DNA of 64,000 bases, taken from contig NZ_JAYMYJ010000029.1 of the NCBI RefSeq assembly GCF_035668035.1, positions 1-64,000 on the forward strand. The letters run 5' to 3'. The notes below the pieces were generated by a model. That model was not told where the DNA came from and searched no databases. It saw nothing but the letters and a program-made list of their open reading frames with translations. Position numbers and translations under genes: made by a program. Positions 26,240-35,013 of this stretch are shown one piece after another (the stretch's first letter is position 1; each line of letters opens with the position of its first letter). Source of the stretch: Thiothrix phosphatis. GTDB lineage: Bacteria; Pseudomonadota; Gammaproteobacteria; Thiotrichales; Thiotrichaceae.

Positions 26240-28846
26240 ATGTCGCCATCCGCCTCCATCCCTGTTTTTCCGCTTGCTCCATTTCTACTGGGGTTGGGGG
26301 CGATAGATATTCATTTGACACTGGATGATGTGCGCCGTGTCCAGCAGGTATTGGAGACGGATACCTGCTGGACACATGCGCGGTTGCGGCAGGTGTTGAT
26401 GTCATTGCTGGCGAAAAATGAGCAGCAGCGTGAAGGGTTTGAACGGCTGTACGGACAGTTTCAGCAAGCAGATGATGAACAAGCAGCTCACCAGCAAATA
26501 GAGATCACCAGCTTACAGCAGGATTTACAACGGCTAATCACCCAATATGGGTCGCAATGGGAACAGGCGCAGCAGAACATCAGTGGACAATTTGAGAGAG
26601 AGTCAACAGCAGCAAACAATTGGTTTCGGTGGGTATTTGTTACGTCTGCGATTCTTATTATTGGAATTCTTGTAATATTATTCTATTGGCCAGATGTTAT
26701 TGGTTCAAATACCCCATCTGACTCGTCTAGCTCTTCTTCAAAAGAGGTAGCTGCTTTAACTGATTTTTCTGGAGCAGAAATTTCACAGAGGCCACCAGCT
26801 CTTCATCCTAAAAGTTCCAATTCATCATCAGCTTGGTGGTTGGCGGCGTTTCTATCTACTTTGTTCTCTTTGTTTTTATGGTGGTGGCTGAGAAAGTCAC
26901 GGCAAATGCCGGGATTACCAACAGCATTACATTGGCAGCAGGATAGCAAGACATATTTTGATCCTGCATCAATAGGTATGCCGATGCCTTTTTGGTTAAG
27001 TGATGTGGTATTGGATGAATGTGCTGACAGCATTGGCTTTTCTTCGATTGAAACTGAAAGTTTCTTGCTGAATATACCGGCTACAATCAAAGCATCCGCA
27101 CAGGCAGCGGGTTTGCCGGAAGTTCGAATGTTGCCGCAGCGCTTCCTATTTCATATTTTGGTATTGGTAGATGTTACCGCTTCGGAACAACACTGGTGTC
27201 CAATGGGTTATGAACTAGTTACTGGATTATGTCAGCGCGGTTTACCTGTAACTTTTGGTCGTATATATGGAAATTTACGTGAATTTCGTTCTGATGAGGG
27301 TGAGTTAATAGCATTAGAATCATTGTCAGAAGAACGTGGTCATTATATAACTTTGATTTTTGCTGATGCTCGAATGGTAGATTGGCAGAAGGATAAGCTG
27401 TTATTGGAAGAGCTGGCCTTGTGGCCTCAATTGGTGTGGTTAACTCTTCGTGAACAACGCTTTTGGAATGAACGTGAACTGTATTTAAAGACCGCTGGCA
27501 TCCGTTTGTGGGCTGTTGAACCCACTAACTTGGCTGCAATTTTCCATGAGTTATCTGGAGAATGGGAGCAACCGCAGACCCCACAAGTTCCATACAAGCG
27601 ATTTATTGGGCGAGGAGCAAATGAACCGTTGGCTAGGTATGTGCAAAGGTTGTTGGGGGATACACTGCCATTAGCACGTATCGTAGCGGTATTGCCGCCG
27701 CCTGTCAGTCCAGCATTGCTGGTGCGTTTGTTGTCTGAGTTTTTTCCACATTTGTCATTGAGCCGCCTGCAACGCCTGTATGCTTTGCCAAGAACTGAGA
27801 TAGGAGCAGTAGGGTTGCATTGGCAGGTGGATGTGTTGCGTTTGCTGCGCGGGCAGTTTCACCAATGTTATCGTGGGGCAGAAAAGCAGAGGGTAAAAGA
27901 AAGGCTATTAGCTTGGTATCAATCAGGTAAACCGAATAATGATGGTAGCCTGTGTTACTTCATCTGGTATTGGTGCTACTTGCGCTTGTTGTTGGAGTTT
28001 GATCCCAAACAAACCATACCAAAAATGGAACAATTACAGCTCTCTGTTATGCCATTACAAGCACAGATTGAACGTGAGTTGCAGCAGGATGCTTTGCCAT
28101 TTCCGTTGCCAGAACCATCTGATGAAGAAAACCGCAAGCGGCTGATGCGTATTAGTAAAGGCAAGGTTATCAATGAAAAAATGGTGTGGCCAGCCATGCA
28201 CTCCTATAAAATGGTACTATTACTTAGCTTGGTGATTTCTATGAGTTGCATTCTGATGGCGGCAATGCGTTCATTGGATTTATTTGTAACGAAAAATAAT
28301 TCTTCTCAGAATGCAAATAATTATAAGTATTATACTGTTCAGAAGGGAGATACTGTATTTCAGGTGATGAGAAATACTGGTGTTTATTGGAAAGATATTA
28401 TTAGATTAAATAATTTAACTGCGCCCGATTATTTGATTAATCCTGGACAGAAATTGATTATTGGCTATAATGGCGCACCCAGTTACGGTGTTGTTGAAAC
28501 TTCTGGTACGTCTACATATTATGATTACTCTGGCTACAATGGGGGGGACAGTATTGACTCTTCAAAGACACCTCCCGCCCCTGCTTCTTATTATGATTAT
28601 TCTGCGACGAATTCCGGTGATGGTGTCTCATATCCTATTCAGGTACTCGCCTCTTCCAATCGCGGTAATGCCGACGCTATGGTAAGTCAGATGCAGTCTA
28701 TGGGGTTCAATGCTGAGATCAAGATTGACCAGGGGAGCGGCTATTACAAGGTGCTTTTGCCCTTCAGTAGCGAACGCGCGGCGAAAGCCAACTTGAATCG
28801 TATCCGTTCTTCTGTGCCGGACGCATTCTACATCGCCGTCCGTTAA
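26240..28846 (+). CDS. Membrane protein with vWA-like, LysM and SPOR domains
   Basis: 868 residues. Helical N-terminus (1-125), TM1 about 130-149, Ser-rich loop, TM2 about 199-217. Cytosolic vWA-like domain at 303-445 with MIDAS-like DVTAS (311-315), followed by a helical region to about 650. TM3 about 657-678, then LysM at about 696-742 (YYTVQKGDTVFQVM...LINPGQKLIIG), a Tyr/Ser linker and SPOR at about 797-867 (YPIQVLASSNRGNADAM...). Predicted topology puts vWA inside and both peptidoglycan-binding domains outside. The middle (26640-28640) is markedly more AT-rich than its neighbours, a sign of transfer. Likely vWA partner of the divergent MoxR ATPase. Confidence 0.85.
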   Translation: MSPSASIPVFPLAPFLLGLGAIDIHLTLDDVRRVQQVLETDTCWTHARLRQVLMSLLAKNEQQREGFERLYGQFQQADDEQAAHQQIEITSLQQDLQRLITQYGSQWEQAQQNISGQFERESTAANNWFRWVFVTSAILIIGILVILFYWPDVIGSNTPSDSSSSSSKEVAALTDFSGAEISQRPPALHPKSSNSSSAWWLAAFLSTLFSLFLWWWLRKSRQMPGLPTALHWQQDSKTYFDPASIGMPMPFWLSDVVLDECADSIGFSSIETESFLLNIPATIKASAQAAGLPEVRMLPQRFLFHILVLVDVTASEQHWCPMGYELVTGLCQRGLPVTFGRIYGNLREFRSDEGELIALESLSEERGHYITLIFADARMVDWQKDKLLLEELALWPQLVWLTLREQRFWNERELYLKTAGIRLWAVEPTNLAAIFHELSGEWEQPQTPQVPYKRFIGRGANEPLARYVQRLLGDTLPLARIVAVLPPPVSPALLVRLLSEFFPHLSLSRLQRLYALPRTEIGAVGLHWQVDVLRLLRGQFHQCYRGAEKQRVKERLLAWYQSGKPNNDGSLCYFIWYWCYLRLLLEFDPKQTIPKMEQLQLSVMPLQAQIERELQQDALPFPLPEPSDEENRKRLMRISKGKVINEKMVWPAMHSYKMVLLLSLVISMSCILMAAMRSLDLFVTKNNSSQNANNYKYYTVQKGDTVFQVMRNTGVYWKDIIRLNNLTAPDYLINPGQKLIIGYNGAPSYGVVETSGTSTYYDYSGYNGGDSIDSSKTPPAPASYYDYSATNSGDGVSYPIQVLASSNRGNADAMVSQMQSMGFNAEIKIDQGSGYYKVLLPFSSERAAKANLNRIRSSVPDAFYIAVR

Positions 28847-28903
28847 TTTTTCTACCCAAGCCTCTGATCCTCTCCCACCAACATGCCCCAAGTTCAGAAC
28901 GGT

Positions 28904-28919
28904 TGTCGCAAACCCTACA
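28904..28919 (+). promoter_or_regulatory. NifA-type upstream activator site
   Basis: TGTCGCAAACCCTACA is a perfect TGT-N10-ACA, the NifA binding consensus, centred about 120 bp before the predicted sigma-54 start site, the usual NifA distance. Confidence 0.75.
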
Positions 28920-28931
28920 TCCCTACCCCCT

Positions 28932-28947
28932 TGTCACAAACCCCACC
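28932..28947 (+). promoter_or_regulatory. Second, imperfect NifA-type site
   Basis: TGTCACAAACCCCACC matches TGT-N10-ACA except for the last base. It lies 28 bp downstream of the perfect site. Tandem upstream sites are common at nif promoters. Confidence 0.45.
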
Positions 28948-29003
28948 AATAAACACCCTATAAAAACCTTGTCTATTCATTAACATAAGCCATTCCTAAT
29001 GAA

Positions 29004-29021
29004 CTGGCACACTCCCTGCAT
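29004..29021 (+). promoter_or_regulatory. Sigma-54 promoter of the rnf operon
   Basis: CTGGCACACTCCCTGCAT: -24 element TGGCAC and -12 element CTGCA, with GG and GC exactly at the spacing of the TGGCACG-N4-TTGCA consensus. Predicted start about 29031, 23 nt before the rnfC ATG. Confidence 0.85.
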
Positions 29022-29053
29022 AATCCTAGCAAAGTCATTTCAGAGGAAATGCC

Positions 29054-30559
29054 ATGGGATACCTGACTACCCACAAAATCACCAAACTGTTCCGCATCCG
29101 TGGCGGCGTGCATCCGGACGACTGCAAGACCCTGAGCGCCAGCCAGCCGATCGAAGACCTGCCAATGCCAGACCTGTTGCACATCCCGCTACAGCAGCAT
29201 ATCGGTGCGGCGGCGAAACCGGCGGTCAAGCGCGGCGACCGCGTGCTCAAGGGACAGTTGCTGGCCAATAGCCAGGGGATGATTTCCGCGCCCGTGCATG
29301 CGCCGACTTCCGGACGTATCGTCGGCGTCGGCCATTACCCGGCGCATCACGCTTCCGGCCTGTCGGTGCACACCATCACCCTGCAACCGGACGGCAAGGA
29401 TGAATGGGTTGACCTCAACCCGGTGGCCGACCCGTTCGCGCTGGAGCCTGCCGAAATCGCCGCGCGCGTGGCTGCCGCCGGGATCGTCGGCATGGGCGGG
29501 GCAACCTTCCCTTCCGCCGTCAAGCTCAACCTGCGCAACCGCTACGCGTTGCACACGCTGGTGATCAATGGCGCGGAATGCGAACCCTACCTCACCTGCG
29601 ACGACCGCCTGATGCGCGAACAAGCTGTTGAGACGATCGACGGCATCCGCATCATGGCTTACGCGCTGGGGGTGGAGAACATCGCCATCGGCATCGAAAA
29701 CAACAAGCCGGAAGCCCAGGCCGCGATGCGCGCAGCCGCGAAAGATTTCCCCAACATCCAGGTGATCGGCCTACCGATGCGCTACCCGATGGGATCGGAA
29801 AAGCATCTGGTGCAAACCCTCACCGGGCTGGAAACGCCCGCGCGCGGCCTGACCGCCGACATCGGCATCGTAGTGCACAACCCGGCCACTGCGCTGGCGG
29901 TGCACGAAGCCTTGCGCGCAGGCAAACCGCTGATCTCCAGGGTAGTCACCGTTTCCGGCGGGGCGGTCAGCCAGCCGCGCAACCTGCGGGTGCTGCTGGG
30001 AACCAAGGTGCAGACCCTGATCGACCATTGTGGCGGCTTCCGCGAAGAGCCTGCCCGTTTGATCAGCGGCGGGCCGATGATGGGCAACCTGCTGCCCGAC
30101 ACCCGCGTACCGACCGTCAAAGGCGGCAACGGCGTCCTCGCCCTGACCGCGAAAGAGGTTTCCGAAAACCAGGAATCGCCCTGCATCCGCTGCGCCAGTT
30201 GCGTGCAAGCGTGCCCCTGCGGCCTGCTGCCGCTGGAAATGGCCGCCAACGCCCGCGCGGGCAATCTGGACGCTGTCACCAAGCTGGGGCTGCTGGATTG
30301 CATCGCCTGCGGCTCCTGTTCGTATGTGTGCCCGTCGCACATTCCGCTGGTGCAGTATTTCAACTACGCCAAGGGCGAACTGGCCAACCGTCAGCGCGCC
30401 AAGCACAAGCAGGACGAAACCAAACGCCTGATAGAGTTGCGCAACGCCCGGATGGAAGCCCTGGCGCGCGCCAAGAAAGAGGCGATGGAGCGCCGCAAGC
30501 GTGAAGCCGCCGCCAAGAAAGCCGCCGCAGCGAAGAAAGCGGAGGGAGCCAGCGCATGA
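29054..30559 (+). CDS. rnfC: Rnf electron-transport complex subunit C
   Basis: 501 residues. N-terminal RnfC barrel/sandwich, then the NADH/FMN-binding SLBB-type core (GIVGMGGATFPSAVKL), and two [4Fe-4S] motifs CIRCASCVQACPCGLLPLE and CIACGSCSYVCPSHIP. Ala/Lys-rich C-terminal tail as in proteobacterial RnfC. It takes electrons from NADH for ferredoxin reduction driven by the ion gradient. Good site AGAGGA before the ATG. Overlaps rnfD by 4 nt. Confidence 0.95.
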   Translation: MGYLTTHKITKLFRIRGGVHPDDCKTLSASQPIEDLPMPDLLHIPLQQHIGAAAKPAVKRGDRVLKGQLLANSQGMISAPVHAPTSGRIVGVGHYPAHHASGLSVHTITLQPDGKDEWVDLNPVADPFALEPAEIAARVAAAGIVGMGGATFPSAVKLNLRNRYALHTLVINGAECEPYLTCDDRLMREQAVETIDGIRIMAYALGVENIAIGIENNKPEAQAAMRAAAKDFPNIQVIGLPMRYPMGSEKHLVQTLTGLETPARGLTADIGIVVHNPATALAVHEALRAGKPLISRVVTVSGGAVSQPRNLRVLLGTKVQTLIDHCGGFREEPARLISGGPMMGNLLPDTRVPTVKGGNGVLALTAKEVSENQESPCIRCASCVQACPCGLLPLEMAANARAGNLDAVTKLGLLDCIACGSCSYVCPSHIPLVQYFNYAKGELANRQRAKHKQDETKRLIELRNARMEALARAKKEAMERRKREAAAKKAAAAKKAEGASA

Positions 30560-31632
30560 GCAGCCCAATGATCAGCAGCCCGCATACCCATTCCGGCAAA
30601 AGCGTCCAGAACACCATGCTGTTGGTGATGCTGGCGCTGGCCCCGGCGACCTCCTTCGGCCTGTACCTGTTCGGCTGGCCCGCCATCAACCTGTTCCTGG
30701 TCACCATCCTCGGCTGTCTGCTGTTTGAAGCCATCAGCCTCAGGATCATGGGCAAGCCGGTTGGCAAATACCTGTTTGACGGTTCCGCCATCCTCACCGG
30801 CTGGTTGCTGGCGATGAGCCTGCCGCCGTCCGCGCCGTGGTGGATCGGCATACTCGGTGCTTTCCTGGCCATTGTGATTGGCAAGCAGGTGTTCGGCGGC
30901 ATCGGCCAGAACCTGTTCAACCCGGCGATGGTGGCGCGGGTCGCCTTGCTGATTTCGTTCCCGCTGGAAATGACCACCTGGGCCCACCCTGCCCCGCTGT
31001 TTGGTGCACAAGCGCCGGATTTCATGCAAGGCTTGCAGATCACCTTCGGCGGTTGGGCGCCGGACGGGTTTAGCGGCGCGACCACGCTGGGGCATATCCG
31101 CACGGAAACCGGCCAGGGGCATGCGTTGTCCTCACTCACCGGCTTGGCCGACAGCTCCAGCATGGCAATAGGCTGGGTTGGCGGCAGCATGGGGGAAACC
31201 TCCGCATTGTTGCTGCTCGGCGGCGGCCTGTTCCTGCTGTGGAAACAGATCATCAGCTGGCGCATCCCGGTATCGCTGATCGGCACGCTGTTGCTGCTGG
31301 CGGTGGTCATGCACGCCATCCACCCGGAAAAATTCCCCGGCATCGAAGTGCATTTGCTGGCCGGTGCGACCTTGCTGGGCGCGTTCTTCATCGCCACTGA
31401 CCTGGTGACTTCACCCGTGTCGCCCACCGGGCAACTGGTGTTCGGCGCGGGCTGCGGGCTGCTGGTGTACGTGATCCGCACCTGGGCGGGCTACCCGGAA
31501 GGCATGGCCTTCGCGGTATTGCTGATGAATGCCCTGACGCCGCTGATCGACCACTACATGCGTCCGCGCATTTACGGGCGTGACCGCAAGGGCGAGCCGC
31601 TCAACTACGTCAGCGAGGGAGGCAAGCCATGA
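30556..31632 (+). CDS. rnfD: Rnf complex subunit D
   Basis: 358 residues, about nine to ten membrane helices. GFSGATTLGHI is the flavinylation site (covalent FMN on Thr), and the FNPAMVARVALL segment is typical of RnfD/NqrB. Inner-membrane subunit of the ion-translocating core. Start overlaps rnfC and end overlaps rnfG by 4 nt each. Confidence 0.95.
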   Translation: MSSPMISSPHTHSGKSVQNTMLLVMLALAPATSFGLYLFGWPAINLFLVTILGCLLFEAISLRIMGKPVGKYLFDGSAILTGWLLAMSLPPSAPWWIGILGAFLAIVIGKQVFGGIGQNLFNPAMVARVALLISFPLEMTTWAHPAPLFGAQAPDFMQGLQITFGGWAPDGFSGATTLGHIRTETGQGHALSSLTGLADSSSMAIGWVGGSMGETSALLLLGGGLFLLWKQIISWRIPVSLIGTLLLLAVVMHAIHPEKFPGIEVHLLAGATLLGAFFIATDLVTSPVSPTGQLVFGAGCGLLVYVIRTWAGYPEGMAFAVLLMNALTPLIDHYMRPRIYGRDRKGEPLNYVSEGGKP

Positions 31633-32270
31633 GCGCCGATGCGACCGTCAAAACCGGCCTGGACAAATGGCTGGACAGGATTCCCTATCAGGCGGTGTTG
31701 CTGGGCGTTTGCGCCGCCATCGCCGCCGCCCTGTTGGTGGGGGTTGACAACGCCACCCGCGAACCGATCGCCCAACGCAAGATGGAAGACCTGCAAGCTT
31801 CCTTGGAACAGGTTGTCCCGCATGAATTGCACGACAACAATATGGTGGCCAAGCCGCTGCTGCTGAAAGACGCCAGCGGCAAGGACGTGAACGTCTACCA
31901 AGGCACCAAGGCAGGCAAGGTGACGGCGCTGGTCTGGGAAACGGTCGGCATCGGCTACGCTGGCGAAATCCGCACCATTATTGCCGTCGACCCGGAAGGC
32001 AAGATTCTCGGCACGCGCGTGCTTGCCCACAAGGAAACGCCAGGGCTGGGCGACAAGATTGAGGCGGCCAAATCCGACTGGATCAGCAAATTCACCGGCC
32101 TGTCGCTCGGCAATCCGCCAGAAGACCAGTGGAAAGTGAAAAAAGATGGCGGCCAGTTCGACCAGTTCAGCGGTGCCACCATCACCCCGCGCGGGGTGGT
32201 GAAAAGCATCCGTGAAGCCCTGCAATTTTTCGCGGCGCACAAGGCCGACATGCTGGAGGTGAAACCATGA
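31629..32270 (+). CDS. rnfG: Rnf complex subunit G
   Basis: 213 residues. One N-terminal membrane helix (about 19-40) and a periplasmic FMN-binding domain with the covalent-flavin motif FSGATITPRGV (Thr). TPGLGDKIE is also conserved. Paralogue of NqrC. Overlapping starts and stops with rnfD and rnfE indicate tight translational coupling. Confidence 0.95.
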   Translation: MSADATVKTGLDKWLDRIPYQAVLLGVCAAIAAALLVGVDNATREPIAQRKMEDLQASLEQVVPHELHDNNMVAKPLLLKDASGKDVNVYQGTKAGKVTALVWETVGIGYAGEIRTIIAVDPEGKILGTRVLAHKETPGLGDKIEAAKSDWISKFTGLSLGNPPEDQWKVKKDGGQFDQFSGATITPRGVVKSIREALQFFAAHKADMLEVKP

Positions 32271-32962
32271 GCAATGATTACGCCCGCATTGTGCGGGACG
32301 GCCTTTGGGACAACAACGTGGTGTTCGCCCAAGGGCTGGCGCTGTGCCCGACGCTGGCGGTCACCAGTTCCGCCACCAACGGCCTTGGCATGGGGCTGGC
32401 GACCACCGCTGTATTGGTGATCTCCAATTTGCTGGTGTCATCAGTGCGCCAGATCGTCAGCCCGGCGGTGCGGATTCCGGTCTACATCGTCCTGATCGCC
32501 ACCCTGGTGACGCTGGTGGACATGTCGCTGAACGCCTGGGTGCATGAGCTGTACAAGGTGCTGGGCCTGTTCATCGCACTGATCGTGGTCAATTGCGCGA
32601 TTCTGGGACGGGCGGAATCGTTCGCCTCCAAAAATTCGCCAGTCCCTTCCGTCGTTGATGGCCTGATGATGGGGCTTGGCTTCACCCTGGCGTTGATGGC
32701 ACTGGGCGGGATACGCGAAATCCTGGGAACCGGCACGCTGTTTGCGGGCGCATCGCTGCTGTTGGGCAAGACGTTTTCCTTTATGGAGCTGACCGTCATT
32801 CCCGGTTACCGTGGCTTTTTGCTGATGATTTTACCGGCAGGCGGCTTTATGGCACTGGGCTTCCTGTTGGCTGGCAAGCGGATTCTGGATACCAAACTGG
32901 CGGCGCGGCGCGAGCGTAAAGCAGCCCTGCCGGATGCGGAACTGGCGGGAGGTGAAGCATGA
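32267..32962 (+). CDS. rnfE: Rnf complex subunit E
   Basis: 231 residues, six membrane helices. Starts with DGLWDNNVVFAQGLALCPTLAVTSSA, the conserved N-terminus of RnfE/NqrD with the Cys that takes part in an intramembrane Fe-S site. Its partner paralogue RnfA is not encoded in this window. Confidence 0.95.
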   Translation: MSNDYARIVRDGLWDNNVVFAQGLALCPTLAVTSSATNGLGMGLATTAVLVISNLLVSSVRQIVSPAVRIPVYIVLIATLVTLVDMSLNAWVHELYKVLGLFIALIVVNCAILGRAESFASKNSPVPSVVDGLMMGLGFTLALMALGGIREILGTGTLFAGASLLLGKTFSFMELTVIPGYRGFLLMILPAGGFMALGFLLAGKRILDTKLAARRERKAALPDAELAGGEA

Positions 32963-33240
32963 ATGTGGGCATCGCATACGCGGACAAATTCAGACAGACC
33001 TGGCTGAAACTGGAAGTGCCGGATGGCAGCACTGTCCAGGAAGCGATTGAACATTCCGGCATCCTCAAACAGTTTCCCGACGTGGATCTGGAAGCGCAAG
33101 CCGTAGGCATTTTCGGCAAGATCACTGATCTGGACGCCAAGGTCAAGGACGGTGACCGGGTGGAAATCTACCGCCCGATCACGGCAGACCCGGAAAAGGT
33201 CGAGCGGCGTGACCGGGACAATGACGGCGACGACGAGTGA
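32959..33240 (+). CDS. rnfH: RnfH-like ubiquitin-fold protein
   Basis: 93 residues. VGIAYADKFRQTWLKLEVPDGSTVQEAIEHSGIL and VGIFGKITDLDAKVKDGDRVEIYRPITADP match the RnfH/UPF0125 family with its beta-grasp fold. Known at the end of rnf operons, including nif-linked ones; precise role unclear. Confidence 0.9.
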   Translation: MNVGIAYADKFRQTWLKLEVPDGSTVQEAIEHSGILKQFPDVDLEAQAVGIFGKITDLDAKVKDGDRVEIYRPITADPEKVERRDRDNDGDDE

Positions 33241-33289
33241 CTGCCGCACCGCAACATTAAGAATGCAGAAGTGATGATTTGGCTCAAGA

Positions 33290-33307
33290 CGCCCTGGCAT
33301 CAGGGCG
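33290..33307 (+). other. Small hairpin between rnfH and nhaD
   Basis: CGCCCTG / CAGGGCG with a 4-nt loop and no T-run, in the 109-bp gap. May stabilise or partly attenuate the message. No second sigma-54 promoter is visible in this gap, so nhaD is probably read from the rnf promoter. Confidence 0.45.
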
Positions 33308-33349
33308 CGCATGATGCTGATTTCTACAACATCCTATAAAGGAACTACC

Positions 33350-34666
33350 GTGAGCGAATCACCTAGCTTTATCAGCACAGGTTACGGCGTCATTGCGCTG
33401 CTGACCTTTCTGGCCGCCTATACGCTCGTCATCCTGGAAGAGCGCCTGCATATGCGCAAATCCAAGCCTGTCATCCTCGCCGCCGGGATCATCTGGGTGC
33501 TGGTGGCGTTGGCTTACGGCAGCGTCGGCAAGAGCGAACAGATGGCGGAAATCCTTGACCACAACCTGTTGGAATACGCGCAGTTGCTGCTGTTCCTGCT
33601 GGCGGCGATGACCTATATCAACACATTGGAAGAGCGCAATATTTTCGAGGCGTTGCGCGCTTGGTTGGTGTCGAAGGGGTTCTCGCTGTATTGGATTTTC
33701 TGGATCACCGGCATCCTGGCCTTTTTCATCTCTTCCGTAGCCGACAACCTGACCACGGCGTTGCTGATGTCAGCAGTGGTGATCGCCGTCGCGCCCGACC
33801 GTCCGCAATACTTGGCGATGTCTTGTGTCAACTTGGTGGTGGCGGCCAATGCGGGCGGTGCATTCTGCCCATTCGGCGACATCACCACGCTGATGGTGTG
33901 GCAATCCCACACCGTCCAGTTCTGGCAATTCTTCGACCTGTTCATCCCCGCCCTTGTCAACTGGTTCGTGCCAGCACTGATCATGTCGTTCTTCATCGAC
34001 AAGGATCATCCGGCACCGCTGACCCAAACCGTGGAAATCAAACGCGGTGGGCTGGTGATCCTGGCGCTGTTCATCAGCACCATCGTCCTGGCGGTCACCT
34101 TCCACAACGCGCTGGACTTGCCGCCGGTGCTGGGCATGATGACTGGCCTGGGGCTGCTGAAAGTTTATGGCTGGTATCTGAAAATCACCGACCACATCCC
34201 CGAAAACGATACGGAGGAAGGGACTGTTGGCCGTTTCGATATCTTCACCCATTTGCAGCGGGCGGAGTGGGACACGCTGATGTTCTTCTACGGCGTCATC
34301 CTGTGCGTCGGCGGGTTGGGGGCGCTGGGCTATCTGGCGCTGGTTTCCAATGTGATCTACAGCGGGCTGGGGCCGGTGTGGGCGGGCATTCTGGTCGGCC
34401 TGATTTCCGCCATTGTTGACAACATCCCGGTCATGTTCGCCGTGTTGACCATGCACCCGGACATGAACCTCGACGGCTGGCTGCTGGTGACCATGACGGC
34501 GGGCGTGGGCGGTTCGCTGCTGTCCATCGGCTCGGCTGCCGGGGTGGCGCTGATGGGTCAGGCACGCGGCATTTACACCTTCAATTCCCACTTCAAATGG
34601 TCAGGTGCGATTTTGCTGGGCTATGCGGCCAGCATACTGGCGCACCTGTGGCTTAATGGTATGTAA
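33350..34666 (+). CDS. nhaD: NhaD-type Na+/H+ antiporter
   Basis: 438 residues with about 11-13 membrane helices. SSVADNLTTALLMSAV and GAFCPFGDITTLMVW are the paired family signatures of NhaD in the ion-transporter superfamily, with a second repeat SAIVDNIPVMFAVL and SAAGVALMG. The GTG at 33350 follows AAAGGAACTACC at ideal spacing and is preferred to upstream ATGs. Its place directly after an Rnf cluster suggests it balances the Na+ or H+ gradient used by Rnf (inference). Confidence 0.9.
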   Translation: MSESPSFISTGYGVIALLTFLAAYTLVILEERLHMRKSKPVILAAGIIWVLVALAYGSVGKSEQMAEILDHNLLEYAQLLLFLLAAMTYINTLEERNIFEALRAWLVSKGFSLYWIFWITGILAFFISSVADNLTTALLMSAVVIAVAPDRPQYLAMSCVNLVVAANAGGAFCPFGDITTLMVWQSHTVQFWQFFDLFIPALVNWFVPALIMSFFIDKDHPAPLTQTVEIKRGGLVILALFISTIVLAVTFHNALDLPPVLGMMTGLGLLKVYGWYLKITDHIPENDTEEGTVGRFDIFTHLQRAEWDTLMFFYGVILCVGGLGALGYLALVSNVIYSGLGPVWAGILVGLISAIVDNIPVMFAVLTMHPDMNLDGWLLVTMTAGVGGSLLSIGSAAGVALMGQARGIYTFNSHFKWSGAILLGYAASILAHLWLNGM

Positions 34667-34680
34667 AGGAGCAATAGGAA

Positions 34681-35010
34681 ATGGCAAAACCCGAAAAACA
34701 TGTGTTCGTTTGTACGCAGCAGCGCCCTCACAGCCACCCACGTGGCTCCTGCGGCGCTGACCACGACAGTTTTTCGCTGTTCGCCGCCCTGAGTATGGAA
34801 CTGGACCAACGCGGCCTGTTCCAGAAGGTGCAGGTCACCTCCACCGGCTGCATGGGCCCCTGCAACAAAGGCCCCAGCGTGCTGGTGTATCCGGAAGGCG
34901 TGATGTACGCCAGCATGAAACCGTCTGACCTCCCCACGTTCATTGAGGAGCACCTGATCGGCGGCAAGCCGGTGGAAAGCCTGCTGATGCCGAAGTCGGA
35001 CTGGGGCTAA
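34681..35010 (+). CDS. Thioredoxin-like [2Fe-2S] ferredoxin
   Basis: 109 residues. Four cysteines in the order of the thioredoxin-like ferredoxins: FVCTQQRPHSHPRGSC at the N-terminus and STGCMGPCNKGP in the middle, followed by VYPEGVMYASMKPSDL. This family is frequently encoded in nif regions and is a plausible low-potential carrier between Rnf and nitrogenase. Good site AAAGGAGC. 14 bp after nhaD. Confidence 0.9.
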   Translation: MAKPEKHVFVCTQQRPHSHPRGSCGADHDSFSLFAALSMELDQRGLFQKVQVTSTGCMGPCNKGPSVLVYPEGVMYASMKPSDLPTFIEEHLIGGKPVESLLMPKSDWG

Positions 35011-35013
35011 AAC

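Noticed and set aside
33241..33349. Second sigma-54 promoter before nhaD
   Set aside because: TGGC occurs twice but neither has a GC at the correct distance; only a small hairpin is present.
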